From the NCBI RefSeq assembly GCF_026015625.1, contig NZ_JAPDVG010000001.1, positions 3,338,501 through 3,402,500 of the forward strand: a stretch of DNA of 64,000 nucleotides, written 5' to 3'. The translations under genes and the position numbers were made by a program. Positions 30,460 through 41,203 of this stretch are shown one piece after another. Position 1 is the first letter of the stretch; each line of letters starts with the position of its first letter. Origin of the DNA: Segatella copri. Lineage in GTDB: Bacteria > Bacteroidota > Bacteroidia > Bacteroidales > Bacteroidaceae. The notes beneath the pieces are model-generated. The model made no database searches and had not been told where the DNA came from. It saw only the letters and a list, made by a program, of their open reading frames with translations.

Positions 30460-30493
30460 GGGTGCGTCATAAGTCTATGGCGCACCCTTTTAT
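30460..30493 (+). terminator. rpoC terminator
   Basis: GGGTGCGTCATA pairs with TATGGCGCACCC (one T-G pair) around a 4-base loop, followed by TTTTATT. It ends the secE-to-rpoC unit. Confidence 0.9.
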
Positions 30494-30604
30494 TATCTGT
30501 AACAGATGAAAAAAAGCAAAGAATCAAGATTCCATCTTCTGTTGTCTTATGATGTTTTTTTTAAAATAAGTGGCAGATTATTCGTTTTTTTCAGATATTA
30601 TGTG

Positions 30605-30612
30605 TAAATTTG
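30605..30612 (+). promoter_or_regulatory. Promoter -7 box of the DUF3467 gene
   Basis: TAAATTTG, with an imperfect TTCG 20 bases upstream, about 42 bases before the start. Confidence 0.65.
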
Positions 30613-30653
30613 CACTATCATTTAAAGTTTAATCCTATTAACTTAGTAAAATT

Positions 30654-30980
30654 ATGGAAGAAAATAAGAATAATCAACAGCAGCAGAATCAGTTCCAGAT
30701 GGGCATCAGCCCTGAAGTTGCAGAGGGTACATACTCTAACTTGGCACTGATTACTCATTCTAGTTCAGACTTCATCTTGGATTTTGCATGTGCACTTCCT
30801 GGCATGCCTGCACCTCAGATCAAGAGTCGTGTTATCATGGCACCTGAGCATGCTAAGCGATTGCTCCAGGCATTGCAGAGCAATATTTATAACTATGAGC
30901 AGTCCTTCGGTAAAATTAAGTTGTCTGATGAGCAAGAACGTACAATCGCTCCATTTGGCACACCAAAGGGTGAGGCATAA
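30654..30980 (+). CDS. DUF3467 family protein
   Basis: A 108-residue cytoplasmic protein of unknown function. The N-terminus is Asn/Gln-rich (NNQQQQNQFQM). The conserved body covers EGTYSNLALITHSSSDFILDFA and IKSRVIMAPEHAKRLLQALQSNIYNYE. It has its own promoter and sits between the rpoBC and rpsL units, so its context is transcription and translation, but no role can be read from the sequence. Confidence 0.85.
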   Translation: MEENKNNQQQQNQFQMGISPEVAEGTYSNLALITHSSSDFILDFACALPGMPAPQIKSRVIMAPEHAKRLLQALQSNIYNYEQSFGKIKLSDEQERTIAPFGTPKGEA

Positions 30981-31104
30981 TGTACTACAGCATACATACT
31001 AAGACTAAATTCTCTGCTAAATTCCGCTTTTTCTTTATAATATTCGTTTTTAATAGTTATATAAAGTTAAAACTAGCCTTCGTTTTTTAAAAGTCTCCTT
31101 AATA

Positions 31105-31137
31105 TTTAGGTAGTTTGCCGAAAAAATCGTACCTTTG
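31105..31137 (+). promoter_or_regulatory. Promoter of the str-S10-spc supercluster
   Basis: TACCTTTG at 31130-31137, with TTTAGGTAGTTT at 31105-31116. The GTAGTTT block is 13 bases before TA, as in rpsU and the recombinase gene. The leader to rpsL is about 80 nt. Confidence 0.8.
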
Positions 31138-31223
31138 CACCCCGAAAAGGCTCTATAAAGTAGTGGCTTACATCGAAATAAGACAATAAATAAAAATAAA
31201 TATATAAATTAAAAAGTAAAATT

Positions 31224-31604
31224 ATGCCTACTATTTCACAGTTAGTAAGAAAAGGCAGACGAGTTCTTGTAGACAAGAGCAAGTCACCAGCTTTGGATTC
31301 TTGTCCTCAGCGTCGTGGTGTTTGTGTTCGTGTTTATACAACAACTCCTAAGAAGCCTAATTCAGCAATGCGTAAAGTTGCACGTGTACGTTTGACAAAC
31401 TCAAAGGAAGTAAACTCTTATATTCCAGGAGAGGGTCACAACTTGCAGGAGCACTCAATTGTTTTGGTTCGCGGTGGTCGTGTAAAGGACCTTCCTGGTG
31501 TACGTTATCACATTGTCCGTGGTACACTTGATACTGCAGGTGTTGCGAATCGTACACAGCGTCGTTCTAAGTACGGAGCTAAGCGTCCTAAGGCAAAGAA
31601 GTAA
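31224..31604 (+). CDS. rpsL: 30S ribosomal protein S12
   Basis: A decoding-centre protein of 126 residues. [20 protein letters not shown] contains the streptomycin-site lysine of the PKKPNSA loop, and [17 protein letters not shown] the second site; both loops look wild type. First gene of the str operon. The next gene follows only after 180 bases of leader-like sequence. Confidence 0.98.
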   Translation: MPTISQLVRKGRRVLVDKSKSPALDSCPQRRGVCVRVYTTTPKKPNSAMRKVARVRLTNSKEVNSYIPGEGHNLQEHSIVLVRGGRVKDLPGVRYHIVRGTLDTAGVANRTQRRSKYGAKRPKAKK

Positions 31605-31784
31605 TATAGCTTCTTAAATTTTAGACAAAACCGCAGACTCACGGTCGGAGAAGGTCGGGAGTTGGGGTTAAAATATTTAATAAAAGTTTTGCTGGAGAAG
31701 TAATCAGGTTGAGTAAATGCTCGGGTGCGAGCGTTGAAGAACATTATACAGCCCCATGCAGAATTAAAAAAAGTTTTATTTAAA
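31605..31784 (+). other. 180-base rpsL-rpsG intergenic region, possible S7 regulatory leader
   Basis: No gene is seen. Small hairpins are visible, such as GCTCG-GGTG-CGAGC at about 31718-31731 and ACCG/CGGT near 31630. In E. coli the corresponding gap binds S7 and represses translation; the same role here is inference without sequence similarity shown. Confidence 0.35.
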
Positions 31785-32261
31785 ATGAGAAAAGCAAAAC
31801 CAAAGAAGAGAGTGATCCTTCCAGATCCTGTCTTCAATGACCAGAAGGTCTCAAAGTTCGTAAATCATTTGATGTATGATGGAAAGAAGAATACATCTTA
31901 TGAGATTTTCTACAATGCACTTGACATTGTAAAGGCTAAGATGTCTAACGAGGAAAAGTCTGCTCTTGAAATCTGGAAGCAGGCACTTGATAATATTACT
32001 CCTCAGGTAGAGGTTAAGAGCCGTCGTATCGGTGGTGCAACCTTCCAGGTTCCTACAGAGATTCGTCCTGATCGTAAGGAAAGTATTTCTATGAAGAATC
32101 TTATTCTTTTTGCACGTAAGCGCGGTGGTAAGACTATGGCTGATAAGCTTGCTGCAGAGATCATGGATGCTTTTAATAATCAGGGTGGTGCATTTAAGCG
32201 TAAGGAGGATATGCATCGTATGGCTGAGGCTAACCGTGCGTTCGCTCACTTTAGATTCTAA
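31785..32261 (+). CDS. rpsG: 30S ribosomal protein S7
   Basis: A primary 16S rRNA-binding protein that nucleates the 30S head. The 158-residue form starts at [19 protein letters not shown]. An in-frame ATG 60 bases upstream would add residues not typical of S7 and is not used. It shows [25 protein letters not shown] and the C-terminal [24 protein letters not shown] tail. fusA follows after 27 bases. Confidence 0.97.
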   Translation: MRKAKPKKRVILPDPVFNDQKVSKFVNHLMYDGKKNTSYEIFYNALDIVKAKMSNEEKSALEIWKQALDNITPQVEVKSRRIGGATFQVPTEIRPDRKESISMKNLILFARKRGGKTMADKLAAEIMDAFNNQGGAFKRKEDMHRMAEANRAFAHFRF

Positions 32262-32288
32262 TTTAATATATAATATAGTTAAAAGAAA

Positions 32289-34403
32289 ATGGCAAATCGC
32301 GATTTACATTTGACTCGTAACATCGGTATCATGGCGCATATCGATGCTGGTAAGACAACAACTTCTGAGCGTATTTTGTTCTATACAGGTAAGACTCATA
32401 AGATTGGTGAGGTACACGATGGTGCTGCTACAATGGACTGGATGGCCCAGGAGCAGGAGCGTGGTATTACTATCACTTCTGCGGCTACAACTTGTAATTG
32501 GAACTATCTCGGTAAGTCTTATAAGATCAACTTGATCGATACTCCGGGACACGTTGACTTCACTGCTGAGGTTGAGCGTTCTCTCCGTGTACTTGATGGT
32601 GCTGTTGCTACATATTCTGCAGCTGATGGTGTTCAGCCACAGTCTGAGACTGTATGGCGTCAGGCTGATAAGTATAATGTACCTCGTATCGGTTATGTAA
32701 ACAAGATGGACCGTTCTGGTGCTAACTTCTTCGAGACAGTTCAGCAGATGAAGGATATCTTGGGCGCTAATCCAATTGCTATTCAGATTCCTATTGGTGC
32801 AGAGGAGAACTTCAAGGGTGTAGTTGACCTCATTAAGATGAAGGCTATCCTTTGGCACGATGAGACTATGGGTGCTGAGTATGATGTAGAGGATATCCCT
32901 GCAGACTTGGCTGACGAGGCTGCTGAGTGGCGTGATAAGCTCCTCGAGGGTGCTGCAAACTTCGATGATGAGGTTATGGAACTTTATCTCGATGGTAAGG
33001 ATATTCCAGAAGAAAAGCTTCTTGCTGCTATCCGTAAGGGTTGCTGTGCTATGGAGTGCTGCCCAATGTTGCTCGGTTCTTCATACAAGAACAAGGGTGT
33101 TCAGCCATTGCTCGACTATGTATGTGCATTCTTGCCTTCACCAATGGATACTCCAAATATCATCGGTACTAACCCTGATACAGAGGAGGAAGAGGATCGT
33201 AAACCATCTGAGGATGAACCAACATCTGCTCTCGCATTTAAGATTGCTACTGACCCATTCATGGGCCGCTTGGTATTCTTCCGCGTTTACTCAGGTAAGG
33301 TCGTTGCCGGTTCTTATGTTTACAACCCACGTTCTGGCAAGCGCGAGCGTATCAGCCGTCTGTTCCAGATGAACTCTAAGCAGGAAATCCCAATGGAGTC
33401 TATCGATGCTGGTGATATCGGTGCAGGTGTAGGTTTCAAGGATATCCGTACAGGTGATACACTCTGTGACGAGGAACACCCAATCGTATTGGAGTCTATG
33501 ACATTCCCTGATACTGTGATTTCTATCGCAGTAGAGCCAAAGAGCCAGGCTGACATCGCTAAGATGGATAATGGTCTCGCAAAGTTGGCTGAGGAGGATC
33601 CAACCTTCACAGTTCGTACAGACGAGCAGAGCGGTCAGACAATTATCTCTGGTATGGGTGAGCTCCACTTGGATATCATCATTGACCGTTTGAAGCGTGA
33701 GTTCAAGGTTGAGTGTAATCAGGGTAAGCCTCAGGTTAACTACAAGGAGGCTATCACTAAGACAGCTCAGAGCCGTGAAACTTATAAGAAGCAGTCTGGT
33801 GGTCGCGGTAAGTTCGCTTGTATCGATGTAACCATCGGTCCTAAGGACGAGGATTACAAGGAAGGCGACTTGCAGTTCATCAACGAGGTTAAGGGTGGTA
33901 ACGTTCCTAAGGAATTCATCCCATCTGTACAGAAGGGCTTCGCTGATTGCTTGTCAAATGGTGTACTCGGTGGCTTCCCAATGACAGGTTTGAAGGTGAC
34001 TTTGACCGATGGTAGCTTCCACCCAGTTGACTCTGACCAGTTGTCATTCGAGTTGGTAGCACATCAGGCATTCAAGGTACTTTGCCCTAAGGCTGGTCCT
34101 GTTTTGATGGAGCCTATCATGAAGGTAGAGGTTGTTACTCCAGAAGAGAACATGGGTGACGTAATCGGTGACTTGAACAAGCGCCGTGGTCTCGTTCAGG
34201 GTATGGAAGAAGGTCGTAGCGGTGCTCGCATCGTAAAGGCAATGGTTCCATTGGCTGAGATGTTCGGTTATGTAACAGCTTTGCGTACTATCACTTCTGG
34301 TCGTGCAACAAGTTCTATGGAGTACGATCATCATGCACCTCTTTCTTCAACAATTGCTAAGGCTGTGTTGGAGGAGGTTAAGGGTCACGCAGATCTTCTT
34401 TAA
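32289..34403 (+). CDS. fusA: Elongation factor G
   Basis: The translocation GTPase, 704 residues in five domains. G1 is AHIDAGKT at 16-23, G2 [10 protein letters not shown]3 DTPGHVDF and G4 NKMDR. Domain IV contains [10 protein letters not shown] and domain V ends near [12 protein letters not shown]. It ends the str part of the supercluster; a hairpin and a 111-base gap separate it from rpsJ. Confidence 0.98.
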   Translation: MANRDLHLTRNIGIMAHIDAGKTTTSERILFYTGKTHKIGEVHDGAATMDWMAQEQERGITITSAATTCNWNYLGKSYKINLIDTPGHVDFTAEVERSLRVLDGAVATYSAADGVQPQSETVWRQADKYNVPRIGYVNKMDRSGANFFETVQQMKDILGANPIAIQIPIGAEENFKGVVDLIKMKAILWHDETMGAEYDVEDIPADLADEAAEWRDKLLEGAANFDDEVMELYLDGKDIPEEKLLAAIRKGCCAMECCPMLLGSSYKNKGVQPLLDYVCAFLPSPMDTPNIIGTNPDTEEEEDRKPSEDEPTSALAFKIATDPFMGRLVFFRVYSGKVVAGSYVYNPRSGKRERISRLFQMNSKQEIPMESIDAGDIGAGVGFKDIRTGDTLCDEEHPIVLESMTFPDTVISIAVEPKSQADIAKMDNGLAKLAEEDPTFTVRTDEQSGQTIISGMGELHLDIIIDRLKREFKVECNQGKPQVNYKEAITKTAQSRETYKKQSGGRGKFACIDVTIGPKDEDYKEGDLQFINEVKGGNVPKEFIPSVQKGFADCLSNGVLGGFPMTGLKVTLTDGSFHPVDSDQLSFELVAHQAFKVLCPKAGPVLMEPIMKVEVVTPEENMGDVIGDLNKRRGLVQGMEEGRSGARIVKAMVPLAEMFGYVTALRTITSGRATSSMEYDHHAPLSSTIAKAVLEEVKGHADLL

Positions 34404-34425
34404 TAACAAAGAATAACGGTAAGAT

Positions 34426-34465
34426 GAGGCGCTGCTTAGCGAATGACTCTTAAGCAGCGTACCTC
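34426..34465 (+). other. Hairpin in the fusA-rpsJ junction
   Basis: GAGG-CGCTGCTTA pairs with TAAGCAGCG-T-ACCTC around a 12-base loop. The following bases (TTCTTCC) are a poor T-run, so it may act as a weak terminator or as an S10 leader element; that is inference. Confidence 0.55.
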
Positions 34466-34514
34466 TTCTTCCATTAGACTAAATAATTCATATAATAATA
34501 ACTTAATTTTAAAA

Positions 34515-34820
34515 ATGAGTCAGAAAATCAGAATTAAGCTGAAGTCTTACGACCACCAGTTGGTTGACAAGTCAGCTGAGAAGATTGTGAAGGCTGTAAA
34601 GGCAACAGGCGCTATCGTTAGTGGTCCTATTCCATTGCCAACACACAAGCGTATTTTTACTGTAAACCGCAGTACTTTCGTTAACAAGAAGTCTCGCGAG
34701 CAGTTCCAGCTCTCAGATTTCAAGCGTCTCATTGACATCTACAGCTCAACAGCTAAGACAGTTGATGCCTTGATGAAGCTTGAATTGCCAAGTGGTGTAG
34801 AAGTAGAAATCAAAGTCTAA
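34515..34820 (+). CDS. rpsJ: 30S ribosomal protein S10
   Basis: A head protein of 101 residues that also pairs with NusG. The start [20 protein letters not shown] is the family N-terminus; an upstream in-frame ATG at 34443 lies inside the hairpin and is rejected. [28 protein letters not shown] is the NusB/NusG-facing loop. First gene of the S10 operon. Confidence 0.97.
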   Translation: MSQKIRIKLKSYDHQLVDKSAEKIVKAVKATGAIVSGPIPLPTHKRIFTVNRSTFVNKKSREQFQLSDFKRLIDIYSSTAKTVDALMKLELPSGVEVEIKV

Positions 34821-34839
34821 TTATTTAAATTAAATTGAA

Positions 34840-35454
34840 ATGCCAGGATTAATTGGAAAGAAAATCGGAATGACATCCGTTTTCAGTGCCGACGGTAAGA
34901 ATATTCCGTGCACTGTTATCGAAGTAGGTCCTTGTGTTGTAACCCAGGTGAAAACTGTAGAAAAGGATGGTTACAAGGCTTATCAGTTAGGTTTCGAAGA
35001 GGCAAAGGAGAAGCGTACTTCTCAGCCTATGATGGGAATCTTCAAGAAGGCAGGCACAACACCTAAGAAGCACTTGGCCGAGTTCAAGTTTGATGAGGAG
35101 TACAACCTCGGTGACACAATTACAGTTGAAATCTTCAACGATTGCAAGTTCGTTGATGTAATTGGTACATCAAAGGGTAAAGGCTTCCAGGGCGTTGTTA
35201 AGCGTCACGGATTCGGTGGTGTAGGTCAGTCTACTCACGGTCAGGATGACCGCGCTCGTAAGCCGGGATCTATTGGTGCTTGTTCTTACCCTGCAAAGGT
35301 ATTCAAGGGTATGCGCATGGGCGGCCAAATGGGAGGTGACAGAGTTACAACTCAGAACCTTCAGGTGTTAAAGGTAATTCCAGAGCAGAATCTTCTTATT
35401 GTTAAGGGTTCTTTCGCTGGATGCAAAGGTTCAACTGTTTTAATTGAGAAATAA
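34840..35454 (+). CDS. rplC: 50S ribosomal protein L3
   Basis: Binds 23S rRNA near the peptidyl transferase centre. The 204-residue protein has [15 protein letters not shown] and the loop [18 protein letters not shown]. Its stop codon overlaps the rplD start by one base (TAATG), a sign of translational coupling. Confidence 0.97.
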   Translation: MPGLIGKKIGMTSVFSADGKNIPCTVIEVGPCVVTQVKTVEKDGYKAYQLGFEEAKEKRTSQPMMGIFKKAGTTPKKHLAEFKFDEEYNLGDTITVEIFNDCKFVDVIGTSKGKGFQGVVKRHGFGGVGQSTHGQDDRARKPGSIGACSYPAKVFKGMRMGGQMGGDRVTTQNLQVLKVIPEQNLLIVKGSFAGCKGSTVLIEK

Positions 35455-36083
35455 TGGAAGTTAGCGTATTAGATATCAAAGGTCAGGAGACCGGCCGCAA
35501 GGTAGCTCTTAATGATGCAGTCTTCGGCATTGAGCCTAACGATCACGTTCTCTATCTTGACGTAAAGCAGTATCTCGCTAACCAGCGTCAGGGTACAGCT
35601 AAGTCTAAGGAGAGAAGCGAGATGAGCGGTTCTACTCGTAAGCTTGGTCGTCAGAAGGGCGGCGGCGGTGCTCGCCGTGGTGATATTAACTCACCTGTAC
35701 TCGTAGGTGGTGCTCGCGTTTTTGGTCCTAAACCACGTGATTACCGCTTCAAGCTCAACAAAAAAGTAAAGATTCTTGCTCGTAAGTCTGCTCTGTCTTA
35801 TAAGGCACAGGAAAGCGCAATCGTAATGTTGGAAGACTTTACATTTGAGGCTCCAAAGACTAAAGAATTCTTAAGTATTATTAAGAATCTTAAAATTGAG
35901 GGCAAAAAAGTGCTCTTCGTTTTGCCAGAATCAAATAAAAACGTATATTTGTCTGCACGTAACTTACAGCGCGCTGAGGTTATCCTCGCATCTAACGTCA
36001 ATTCGTACAAAGTTTTGAACGCTGATGTAGTAGTGATTACAGAAAAGTCGCTGGAGACTATCGACCAGATCTTAACAAAATAA
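35454..36083 (+). CDS. rplD: 50S ribosomal protein L4
   Basis: Lines the exit tunnel through a long loop ([38 protein letters not shown]). In E. coli L4 represses the S10 operon. 209 residues, normal length. Coupled to rplC; rplW follows after 15 bases with a GGAG site. Confidence 0.97.
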   Translation: MEVSVLDIKGQETGRKVALNDAVFGIEPNDHVLYLDVKQYLANQRQGTAKSKERSEMSGSTRKLGRQKGGGGARRGDINSPVLVGGARVFGPKPRDYRFKLNKKVKILARKSALSYKAQESAIVMLEDFTFEAPKTKEFLSIIKNLKIEGKKVLFVLPESNKNVYLSARNLQRAEVILASNVNSYKVLNADVVVITEKSLETIDQILTK

Positions 36084-36084
36084 A

Positions 36085-36088
36085 GGAG
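36085..36088 (+). promoter_or_regulatory. Shine-Dalgarno-like site of rplW
   Basis: GGAG lies 10 bases before ATG 36099, one of few SD-like sites in the window. Confidence 0.5.
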
Positions 36089-36098
36089 ATATTAGAAT

Positions 36099-36392
36099 AT
36101 GGCATTTATTATCAAACCATTGGTTACTGAGAAGATGACCAAGATTACAGACAAGCAGCCTAACCGCTATGGCTTCGTTGTTCGTCCTGAGGCTAATAAG
36201 CTCGAGATTAAGAAGGAAGTTGAGAGTCTGTATAATGTTACAGTAGTTGACGTGAACACTATTCGTTACGCTGGCAAGCGCTCTGCCCGTTACACTAAGG
36301 CAGGTCTTGTTAAGGGTCAGAAGAATGCGTTCAAGAAGGCAATCGTTACTCTTAAGGAGGGCGATACAATTGATTTTTACAGCAATATTTAA
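36099..36392 (+). CDS. rplW: 50S ribosomal protein L23
   Basis: Lies at the tunnel exit and docks trigger factor and SRP. The 97 residues start MAFIIKPLVTEKMTKITDKQPN, with the family motif YNVTVVDVNTIRYAGKRSARYT. Eight bases before rplB. Confidence 0.96.
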   Translation: MAFIIKPLVTEKMTKITDKQPNRYGFVVRPEANKLEIKKEVESLYNVTVVDVNTIRYAGKRSARYTKAGLVKGQKNAFKKAIVTLKEGDTIDFYSNI

Positions 36393-36400
36393 AATAAAAA

Positions 36401-37228
36401 ATGGCAGTACGTAAATTAAAACCGGTTACTCCGGGTCAAAGACACAAGGTTATTGGCACGTTCGAGGATATTACTGCATCCGTGCCAGAGAAGTCTCTCG
36501 TTTACGGTAAACGTTCTACCGGCGGTCGAAACAACACCGGTAAGATGACCGTTCGCTACATTGGCGGTGGTCACAAGCAGAAGTATCGTTTAATCGACTT
36601 CAAACGTGAGAAAGATGGTGTTCCAGCAGTTGTTAAGACAATCGAGTACGATCCAAACCGTTCGGCTCGTATCGCATTGCTTTACTACGCTGATGGTGAA
36701 AAACGTTACATTATTGCTCCTAACGGACTTGAGGTAGGCGCTACTTTGATGTCAGGTGCAGAAGCTGCTCCTGAGATCGGTAACTGTCTTCCTTTGGCAA
36801 ACATCCCTGTAGGTACAGTGATCCACAACATCGAGTTGCGTCCTGGTCAGGGTGCTTTGTTGGTTCGTTCGGCTGGTAATTTTGCTCAGTTGACTTCTCG
36901 TGAGGGCAGTTATTGTGTAATTAAGCTCCCTTCTGGTGAAACACGCCAGATTTTGAGTGCTTGTAAAGCTACAGTTGGTAGTGTTGGTAACTCTGACCAC
37001 GCTCTTGAACAGTCTGGTAAGGCTGGACGTTCTCGCTGGTTGGGTCGTCGTCCACACAACCGTGGTGTTGTTATGAACCCTGTTGATCACCCAATGGGTG
37101 GTGGTGAAGGTCGCCAGAGTGGTGGTCACCCACGTTCACGTAAGGGCTTGTACGCTAAGGGTCTTAAGACTCGCGCACCTAAGAAGCTTTCTAACAAGTA
37201 TATTATCGAAAGAGCTAACAAAAAATAA
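36401..37228 (+). CDS. rplB: 50S ribosomal protein L2
   Basis: Essential for subunit joining and the peptidyl transferase centre. Of usual length (275 residues). It shows [22 protein letters not shown] at the N-terminus. The C-terminal signature is split as [16 protein letters not shown] and SGGHPRS, including the conserved histidine of the HPMGGGEG loop. Confidence 0.98.
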   Translation: MAVRKLKPVTPGQRHKVIGTFEDITASVPEKSLVYGKRSTGGRNNTGKMTVRYIGGGHKQKYRLIDFKREKDGVPAVVKTIEYDPNRSARIALLYYADGEKRYIIAPNGLEVGATLMSGAEAAPEIGNCLPLANIPVGTVIHNIELRPGQGALLVRSAGNFAQLTSREGSYCVIKLPSGETRQILSACKATVGSVGNSDHALEQSGKAGRSRWLGRRPHNRGVVMNPVDHPMGGGEGRQSGGHPRSRKGLYAKGLKTRAPKKLSNKYIIERANKK

Positions 37229-37238
37229 AGAGTAAATT

Positions 37239-37505
37239 ATGAGTCGTTCACTTAAAAAAGGTCCATACATCAACGTTTCTCTCGAGAAGAAAATTCTCGC
37301 TATGAACGAGAGTGGCAAGAAGAATGTTGTTAAGACATGGGCTAGAGCTTCAATGATATCTCCTGATTTCGTAGGACATACTGTTGCAGTTCATAACGGT
37401 AACAAATTTATCCCTGTTTATGTTACAGAGAATATGGTTGGCCACAAGCTTGGAGAGTTTGCTCCAACACGTCGCTTTGGCGGTCACTCTGGTAACAGAA
37501 AGTAA
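37239..37505 (+). CDS. rpsS: 30S ribosomal protein S19
   Basis: An S13-partner of the 30S head. The 88 residues include [19 protein letters not shown] and [17 protein letters not shown]. Ten bases after rplB in the standard S10 order. Confidence 0.97.
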   Translation: MSRSLKKGPYINVSLEKKILAMNESGKKNVVKTWARASMISPDFVGHTVAVHNGNKFIPVYVTENMVGHKLGEFAPTRRFGGHSGNRK

Positions 37506-37540
37506 GCTAAGGGTTAAACCATTTAAAATTTAAGTAAATA

Positions 37541-37945
37541 ATGGGAGCAAGAAAACATATTGCGGCTGAGAAATTGAAAGAAGCCCGTAAAAACTTGTAC
37601 TTCGCAAAGTTGGTAGGCGTTCCTTCTTCTCCACGTAAGATGCGCTATGTAGTAGACATGATTCGTGGTATGGAGGTTAACCGTGCACTCGGAGTACTTC
37701 GCTTCTCTAAGAAGCAGGCATCAGCTGATGTAGAGAAATTACTTCGTTCAGCTATCGCTAACTGGGAAGCTAAGAATAATCGCAAGGCTGAAGACGGTGA
37801 GCTTTATATCAGTAAGGTCTTCGTTGACGAAGGCGTTACAATGAAACGTATGAGACCTGCACCACAGGGTCGTGGTTATAGAATTCGTAAGCGTTCTAAC
37901 CATGTAACTCTTTTTGTTGATGCAAAAACTAATGACGAAAAATAA
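37541..37945 (+). CDS. rplV: 50S ribosomal protein L22
   Basis: Touches all 23S domains and narrows the exit tunnel by its loop ([23 protein letters not shown]). The 134 residues have normal family length for this phylum. Nine bases before rpsC. Confidence 0.96.
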   Translation: MGARKHIAAEKLKEARKNLYFAKLVGVPSSPRKMRYVVDMIRGMEVNRALGVLRFSKKQASADVEKLLRSAIANWEAKNNRKAEDGELYISKVFVDEGVTMKRMRPAPQGRGYRIRKRSNHVTLFVDAKTNDEK

Positions 37946-37954
37946 TTAAGTAGA

Positions 37955-38686
37955 ATGGGACAGAAAGTTAATCCGATTAGTAACCGACTTGGTGTTATCC
38001 GTGGTTGGGATTCAAATTGGTTCGGTGGTAAGAACTTCGGTGATAACCTCGTTGAGGATCAGAAAATCCGTAAGTATCTTAACGAGCGTCTTGCTAAAGC
38101 AAGCATTTCTCGTATTATTATCGAACGTACATTGAAACTTGTTACCATTACTATTTGTACAGCCCGTCCAGGTATTGTCATTGGTAAAGGTGGTCAGGAT
38201 GTTGATAAGTTGAAGGAAGAGTTGAAGAAGCTTTATAAGAAAGATATTCAGATCAACATCTTCGAGGTTAAAAAGCCTGAGCTTGATGCTACTATAGTTG
38301 GTAAGAATATTGCGACTCAGATTGAGCACATGATTGCTTATCGTCGCGCTATCAAGATGGCAGTTGCTAACACCATGCGTGCTGGCGCTGAGGGTATCAA
38401 GGTACAGATTACAGGTCGTCTGAATGGTGCTGAAATGGCACGTAAAGAAATGTACAAAGAGGGTCGTACTCCTCTTCATACATTCCGCGCAGACATCGAC
38501 TATTGCCAGTGCGAGGCACTTACAAAGGTAGGTTTGCTTGGTATTAAGGTTTGGATTTGCCGTGGTGAGGTTTATGGTAAGGCTGATCTTACTCCAAACT
38601 TCTCACAGGACAATAAGAGCAACAACCGTGGTAACGGTCGCTCTAACAACCGTGGTGGTAATCGTAAAAGAAACAATAACCGTTAA
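37955..38686 (+). CDS. rpsC: 30S ribosomal protein S3 with Asn/Arg/Gly-rich tail
   Basis: Part of the mRNA entry-channel helicase with S4 and S5. Of the 243 residues, the KH type 2 domain is at about 40-110 ([21 protein letters not shown]) and the C-terminal domain at about 115-205 ([20 protein letters not shown]). The last 30 or so residues are low complexity, rich in Asn, Arg and Gly with repeated NNRGN/NNRGG units. Such a tail is absent from the E. coli protein and should be disordered and RNA-binding, which is inference. Confidence 0.96.
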   Translation: MGQKVNPISNRLGVIRGWDSNWFGGKNFGDNLVEDQKIRKYLNERLAKASISRIIIERTLKLVTITICTARPGIVIGKGGQDVDKLKEELKKLYKKDIQINIFEVKKPELDATIVGKNIATQIEHMIAYRRAIKMAVANTMRAGAEGIKVQITGRLNGAEMARKEMYKEGRTPLHTFRADIDYCQCEALTKVGLLGIKVWICRGEVYGKADLTPNFSQDNKSNNRGNGRSNNRGGNRKRNNNR

Positions 38687-38702
38687 ATTTTAGAAAGCTA
38701 TC

Positions 38703-39131
38703 ATGTTACAGCCAAAAAGAGTTAAATATAGAAGACCTCAAGATGGTCGTGGCAACAAAGGCAACGCTCACAGAGGTACACAATTGGCTTTCGGTTCTTT
38801 TGGTATCAAAACTCTTGAATCAAAGTGGATCGATAGTCGTCAGATTGAGGCAGCTCGTGTAGCATTGAACCGCTATATGAACCGTCAAGGTCAGGTCTGG
38901 ATTAGAATTTTCCCTGATAAGCCAATCACTCGCAAGCCTGCTGATGTCCGTATGGGTAAAGGTAAGGGTGATCCAGCAGGATGGGTTGCACCTGTTACAC
39001 CAGGTAGAATTCTCTTCGAAGTTGAAGGAGTTAGTTTCGATATTGCAAAAGAAGGTCTTCGCCTTTGCGCTCAGAAACTTCCTGTTAAGACTAAGTTTAT
39101 TGTTAGACGTGATTACGATAAAAACGCTTAA
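38703..39131 (+). CDS. rplP: 50S ribosomal protein L16
   Basis: Sits near the A-site tRNA elbow. The 142 residues start [26 protein letters not shown], with the signature [24 protein letters not shown]. Two bases before rpmC. Confidence 0.97.
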   Translation: MLQPKRVKYRRPQDGRGNKGNAHRGTQLAFGSFGIKTLESKWIDSRQIEAARVALNRYMNRQGQVWIRIFPDKPITRKPADVRMGKGKGDPAGWVAPVTPGRILFEVEGVSFDIAKEGLRLCAQKLPVKTKFIVRRDYDKNA

Positions 39132-39133
39132 TT

Positions 39134-39328
39134 ATGAAGATTGCAGAAATTAAAAATATCGAGACCAAAGAATTGGTTGAGAAGTTGGAGGCAGCTGTTG
39201 ATGCTTTGAACAAGAAGAAGATCAATCATAATGTAACTCCACTTGAGAATCCATCAGAGATTAAGGTTGCTCGTCGTGATATTGCACGTATGAAAACTGA
39301 ACTTCGTCAGAGAGAACTTAACAAATAA
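39134..39328 (+). CDS. rpmC: 50S ribosomal protein L29
   Basis: A small two-helix protein at the tunnel exit next to L23. 64 residues; the C-terminal [19 protein letters not shown] is the family motif. Tightly packed between rplP and rpsQ. Confidence 0.95.
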   Translation: MKIAEIKNIETKELVEKLEAAVDALNKKKINHNVTPLENPSEIKVARRDIARMKTELRQRELNK

Positions 39329-39339
39329 TAATGGTCCAG

Positions 39340-39597
39340 ATGGAAACAAGAAATTTAAGAAAAGTAAGACAGGGTGTTGTTATTAGCAACAAGATGGATA
39401 AAACCATTGTTATTGCAGCTAAGTTCAAGGAGATGCACCCTATTTATGGTAAATTTGTCCAGAAGACAAAGAAGTACCATGCACATGACGAGAATAATGA
39501 GGCTAACGTAGGTGATACAGTTATGATCATGGAGACTCGTCCTCTGTCTAAGACAAAGAGATGGAGATTAGTACAAATTGTAGAAAAAGCTAAGTAA
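39340..39597 (+). CDS. rpsQ: 30S ribosomal protein S17
   Basis: A primary 16S-binding OB-fold protein. [25 protein letters not shown] is the family N-terminus and gives 85 residues; an ATG nine bases upstream (39331) would add MVQ and cannot be excluded. The motif [21 protein letters not shown] is near the C-terminus. Two bases before rplN. Confidence 0.95.
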   Translation: METRNLRKVRQGVVISNKMDKTIVIAAKFKEMHPIYGKFVQKTKKYHAHDENNEANVGDTVMIMETRPLSKTKRWRLVQIVEKAK

Positions 39598-39599
39598 TT

Positions 39600-39965
39600 A
39601 TGATACAGACTGAATCAAGACTTACAGTATGTGATAACAGCGGTGCTCGTGAGGCTCTTTGCATTCGAGTTCTCGGTGGTACAGGCCGTCGTTACGCTAG
39701 CGTTGGTGACGTTATTGTTGTTGCAGTCAAGAACGTTATCCCATCAAGTGATTTGAAGAAGGGTGCAGTATCAAAGGCTTTGATTGTTCGCACAAAGAAG
39801 GAAATTCGTCGTGCAGATGGTTCTTACATCCGTTTCGATGACAACGCTTGTGTATTGCTTAACAATGCAGGTGAGCTTCGTGGTAGCCGTATCTTCGGTC
39901 CTGTTGCTCGTGAGCTTCGTGCAGTAAATATGAAAGTCGTTTCTTTGGCACCTGAGGTTCTTTAA
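39600..39965 (+). CDS. rplN: 50S ribosomal protein L14
   Basis: Forms an intersubunit bridge with L19. The 121 residues start [27 protein letters not shown] and include the family motif around [19 protein letters not shown] and [13 protein letters not shown]. Normal length. Confidence 0.98.
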   Translation: MIQTESRLTVCDNSGAREALCIRVLGGTGRRYASVGDVIVVAVKNVIPSSDLKKGAVSKALIVRTKKEIRRADGSYIRFDDNACVLLNNAGELRGSRIFGPVARELRAVNMKVVSLAPEVL

Positions 39966-39985
39966 TATTTAAAAAGTAAGAAGTA

Positions 39986-40303
39986 ATGAGTAAGTTACAT
40001 ATTAAGAAAGGCGATACCGTTATCGTTATTGCCGGTGCAGATAAGGGCAAGACTGGTAAGGTGCTTAAGGTCCTCGTTGAGGAGAACCGTGCTATCGTAG
40101 AAGGTGTGCACATGGTTTCTAAGAGCACTAAGCCATCTGCTAAGAATCCTCAGGGAGGTATTGTTAAGCAGGAGGCTCCTATTCATATCTCAAATTTGAG
40201 TTTGATTGATCCTAAGAGTGGCAAGGCTACTCGTGTTGCTATCAAGCATGAGGGTAAAAACGTTGTTCGCATCGCTAAAAAGTCAGGGGAGGAAATCAAG
40301 TAA
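39986..40303 (+). CDS. rplX: 50S ribosomal protein L24
   Basis: An assembly-initiator protein with a KOW motif ([23 protein letters not shown]). 105 residues. Its stop overlaps the rplE start by one base (TAATG), implying coupling. Confidence 0.97.
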   Translation: MSKLHIKKGDTVIVIAGADKGKTGKVLKVLVEENRAIVEGVHMVSKSTKPSAKNPQGGIVKQEAPIHISNLSLIDPKSGKATRVAIKHEGKNVVRIAKKSGEEIK

Positions 40304-40857
40304 TGGATACAGCACAGTTAAAGAAAGTATATAAGGAGACAATCGCTCCTGCTCTTCAGAAGCAGTTCAACTACTCTTCAGCTATGGAGATTCCAGTATT
40401 GAAGAAGATTGTCATCAATCAGGGTCTTGGTGATGCTACTCAGGACAAGAAAATTGTTGATGTAGCAATCAATGAGATTACTGCTATCACCGGTCAGAAG
40501 GCTGTTGCTACATATTCTAAAAAGGATATTGCAAACTTCAAGCTTCGTAAGAAGATGCCTATCGGTGTTATGGTAACATTGCGTCGTGAGCGTATGTACG
40601 AGTTCTTGGAGAAACTCGTTCGTGTTTCTCTTCCTCGTATTCGCGACTTCAAGGGTATTGAGAGCAAGTTTGATGGTCGTGGTAACTATACATTAGGTAT
40701 CACAGAGCAGATTATCTTCCCTGAGATTAATATCGATGAGATCGATCGTATTCAGGGTATGAATATTACCTTCGTAACAACAGCTAAGACTGATGAAGAA
40801 GGTTTTGCTCTTTTGAAGGCTTTTGGTCTTCCATTCAAGAACGCAAATAAAGATTAA
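40303..40857 (+). CDS. rplE: 50S ribosomal protein L5
   Basis: Binds 5S rRNA in the central protuberance. 184 residues with [23 protein letters not shown] and the [26 protein letters not shown] region. Coupled to rplX, five bases before rpsN. Confidence 0.98.
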   Translation: MDTAQLKKVYKETIAPALQKQFNYSSAMEIPVLKKIVINQGLGDATQDKKIVDVAINEITAITGQKAVATYSKKDIANFKLRKKMPIGVMVTLRRERMYEFLEKLVRVSLPRIRDFKGIESKFDGRGNYTLGITEQIIFPEINIDEIDRIQGMNITFVTTAKTDEEGFALLKAFGLPFKNANKD

Positions 40858-40862
40858 GAGAT

Positions 40863-41165
40863 ATGGCAAAAGAATCAATGAAAGCTCGCGAGGTTAAGCG
40901 TGCAAAGCTTGTAGCTCGTTACGCTGAAAAGCGCGAAGCACTGAAAAAGATTATTGCAACTTCTAATGATCCAGCCGAAGCATACGAGGCAGCTCGTAAG
41001 CTTCAGGCTATCCCTAAGAATGCAAACCCAATCCGTCTTCACAATCGTTGCAAGATTACTGGTCGTCCAAAGGGTTATATCCGTCAGTTCGGTATTTCTC
41101 GTATCCAGTTCCGTGAGATGGCTTCTGCTGGTTTGATTCCAGGTGTAAAGAAGGCTAGCTGGTAA
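40863..41165 (+). CDS. rpsN: 30S ribosomal protein S14 (zinc-free form)
   Basis: A head protein of 100 residues. It is the long form without the CxxC pairs of zinc-ribbon S14; its only cysteine is in [27 protein letters not shown]. The zinc-free type does not need Zn supply. 74 bases with a small hairpin separate it from rpsH. Confidence 0.96.
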   Translation: MAKESMKAREVKRAKLVARYAEKREALKKIIATSNDPAEAYEAARKLQAIPKNANPIRLHNRCKITGRPKGYIRQFGISRIQFREMASAGLIPGVKKASW

Positions 41166-41203
41166 TCCTTTCAAAGGTAAGAATATTTTTTTATTTAATA
41201 TTG

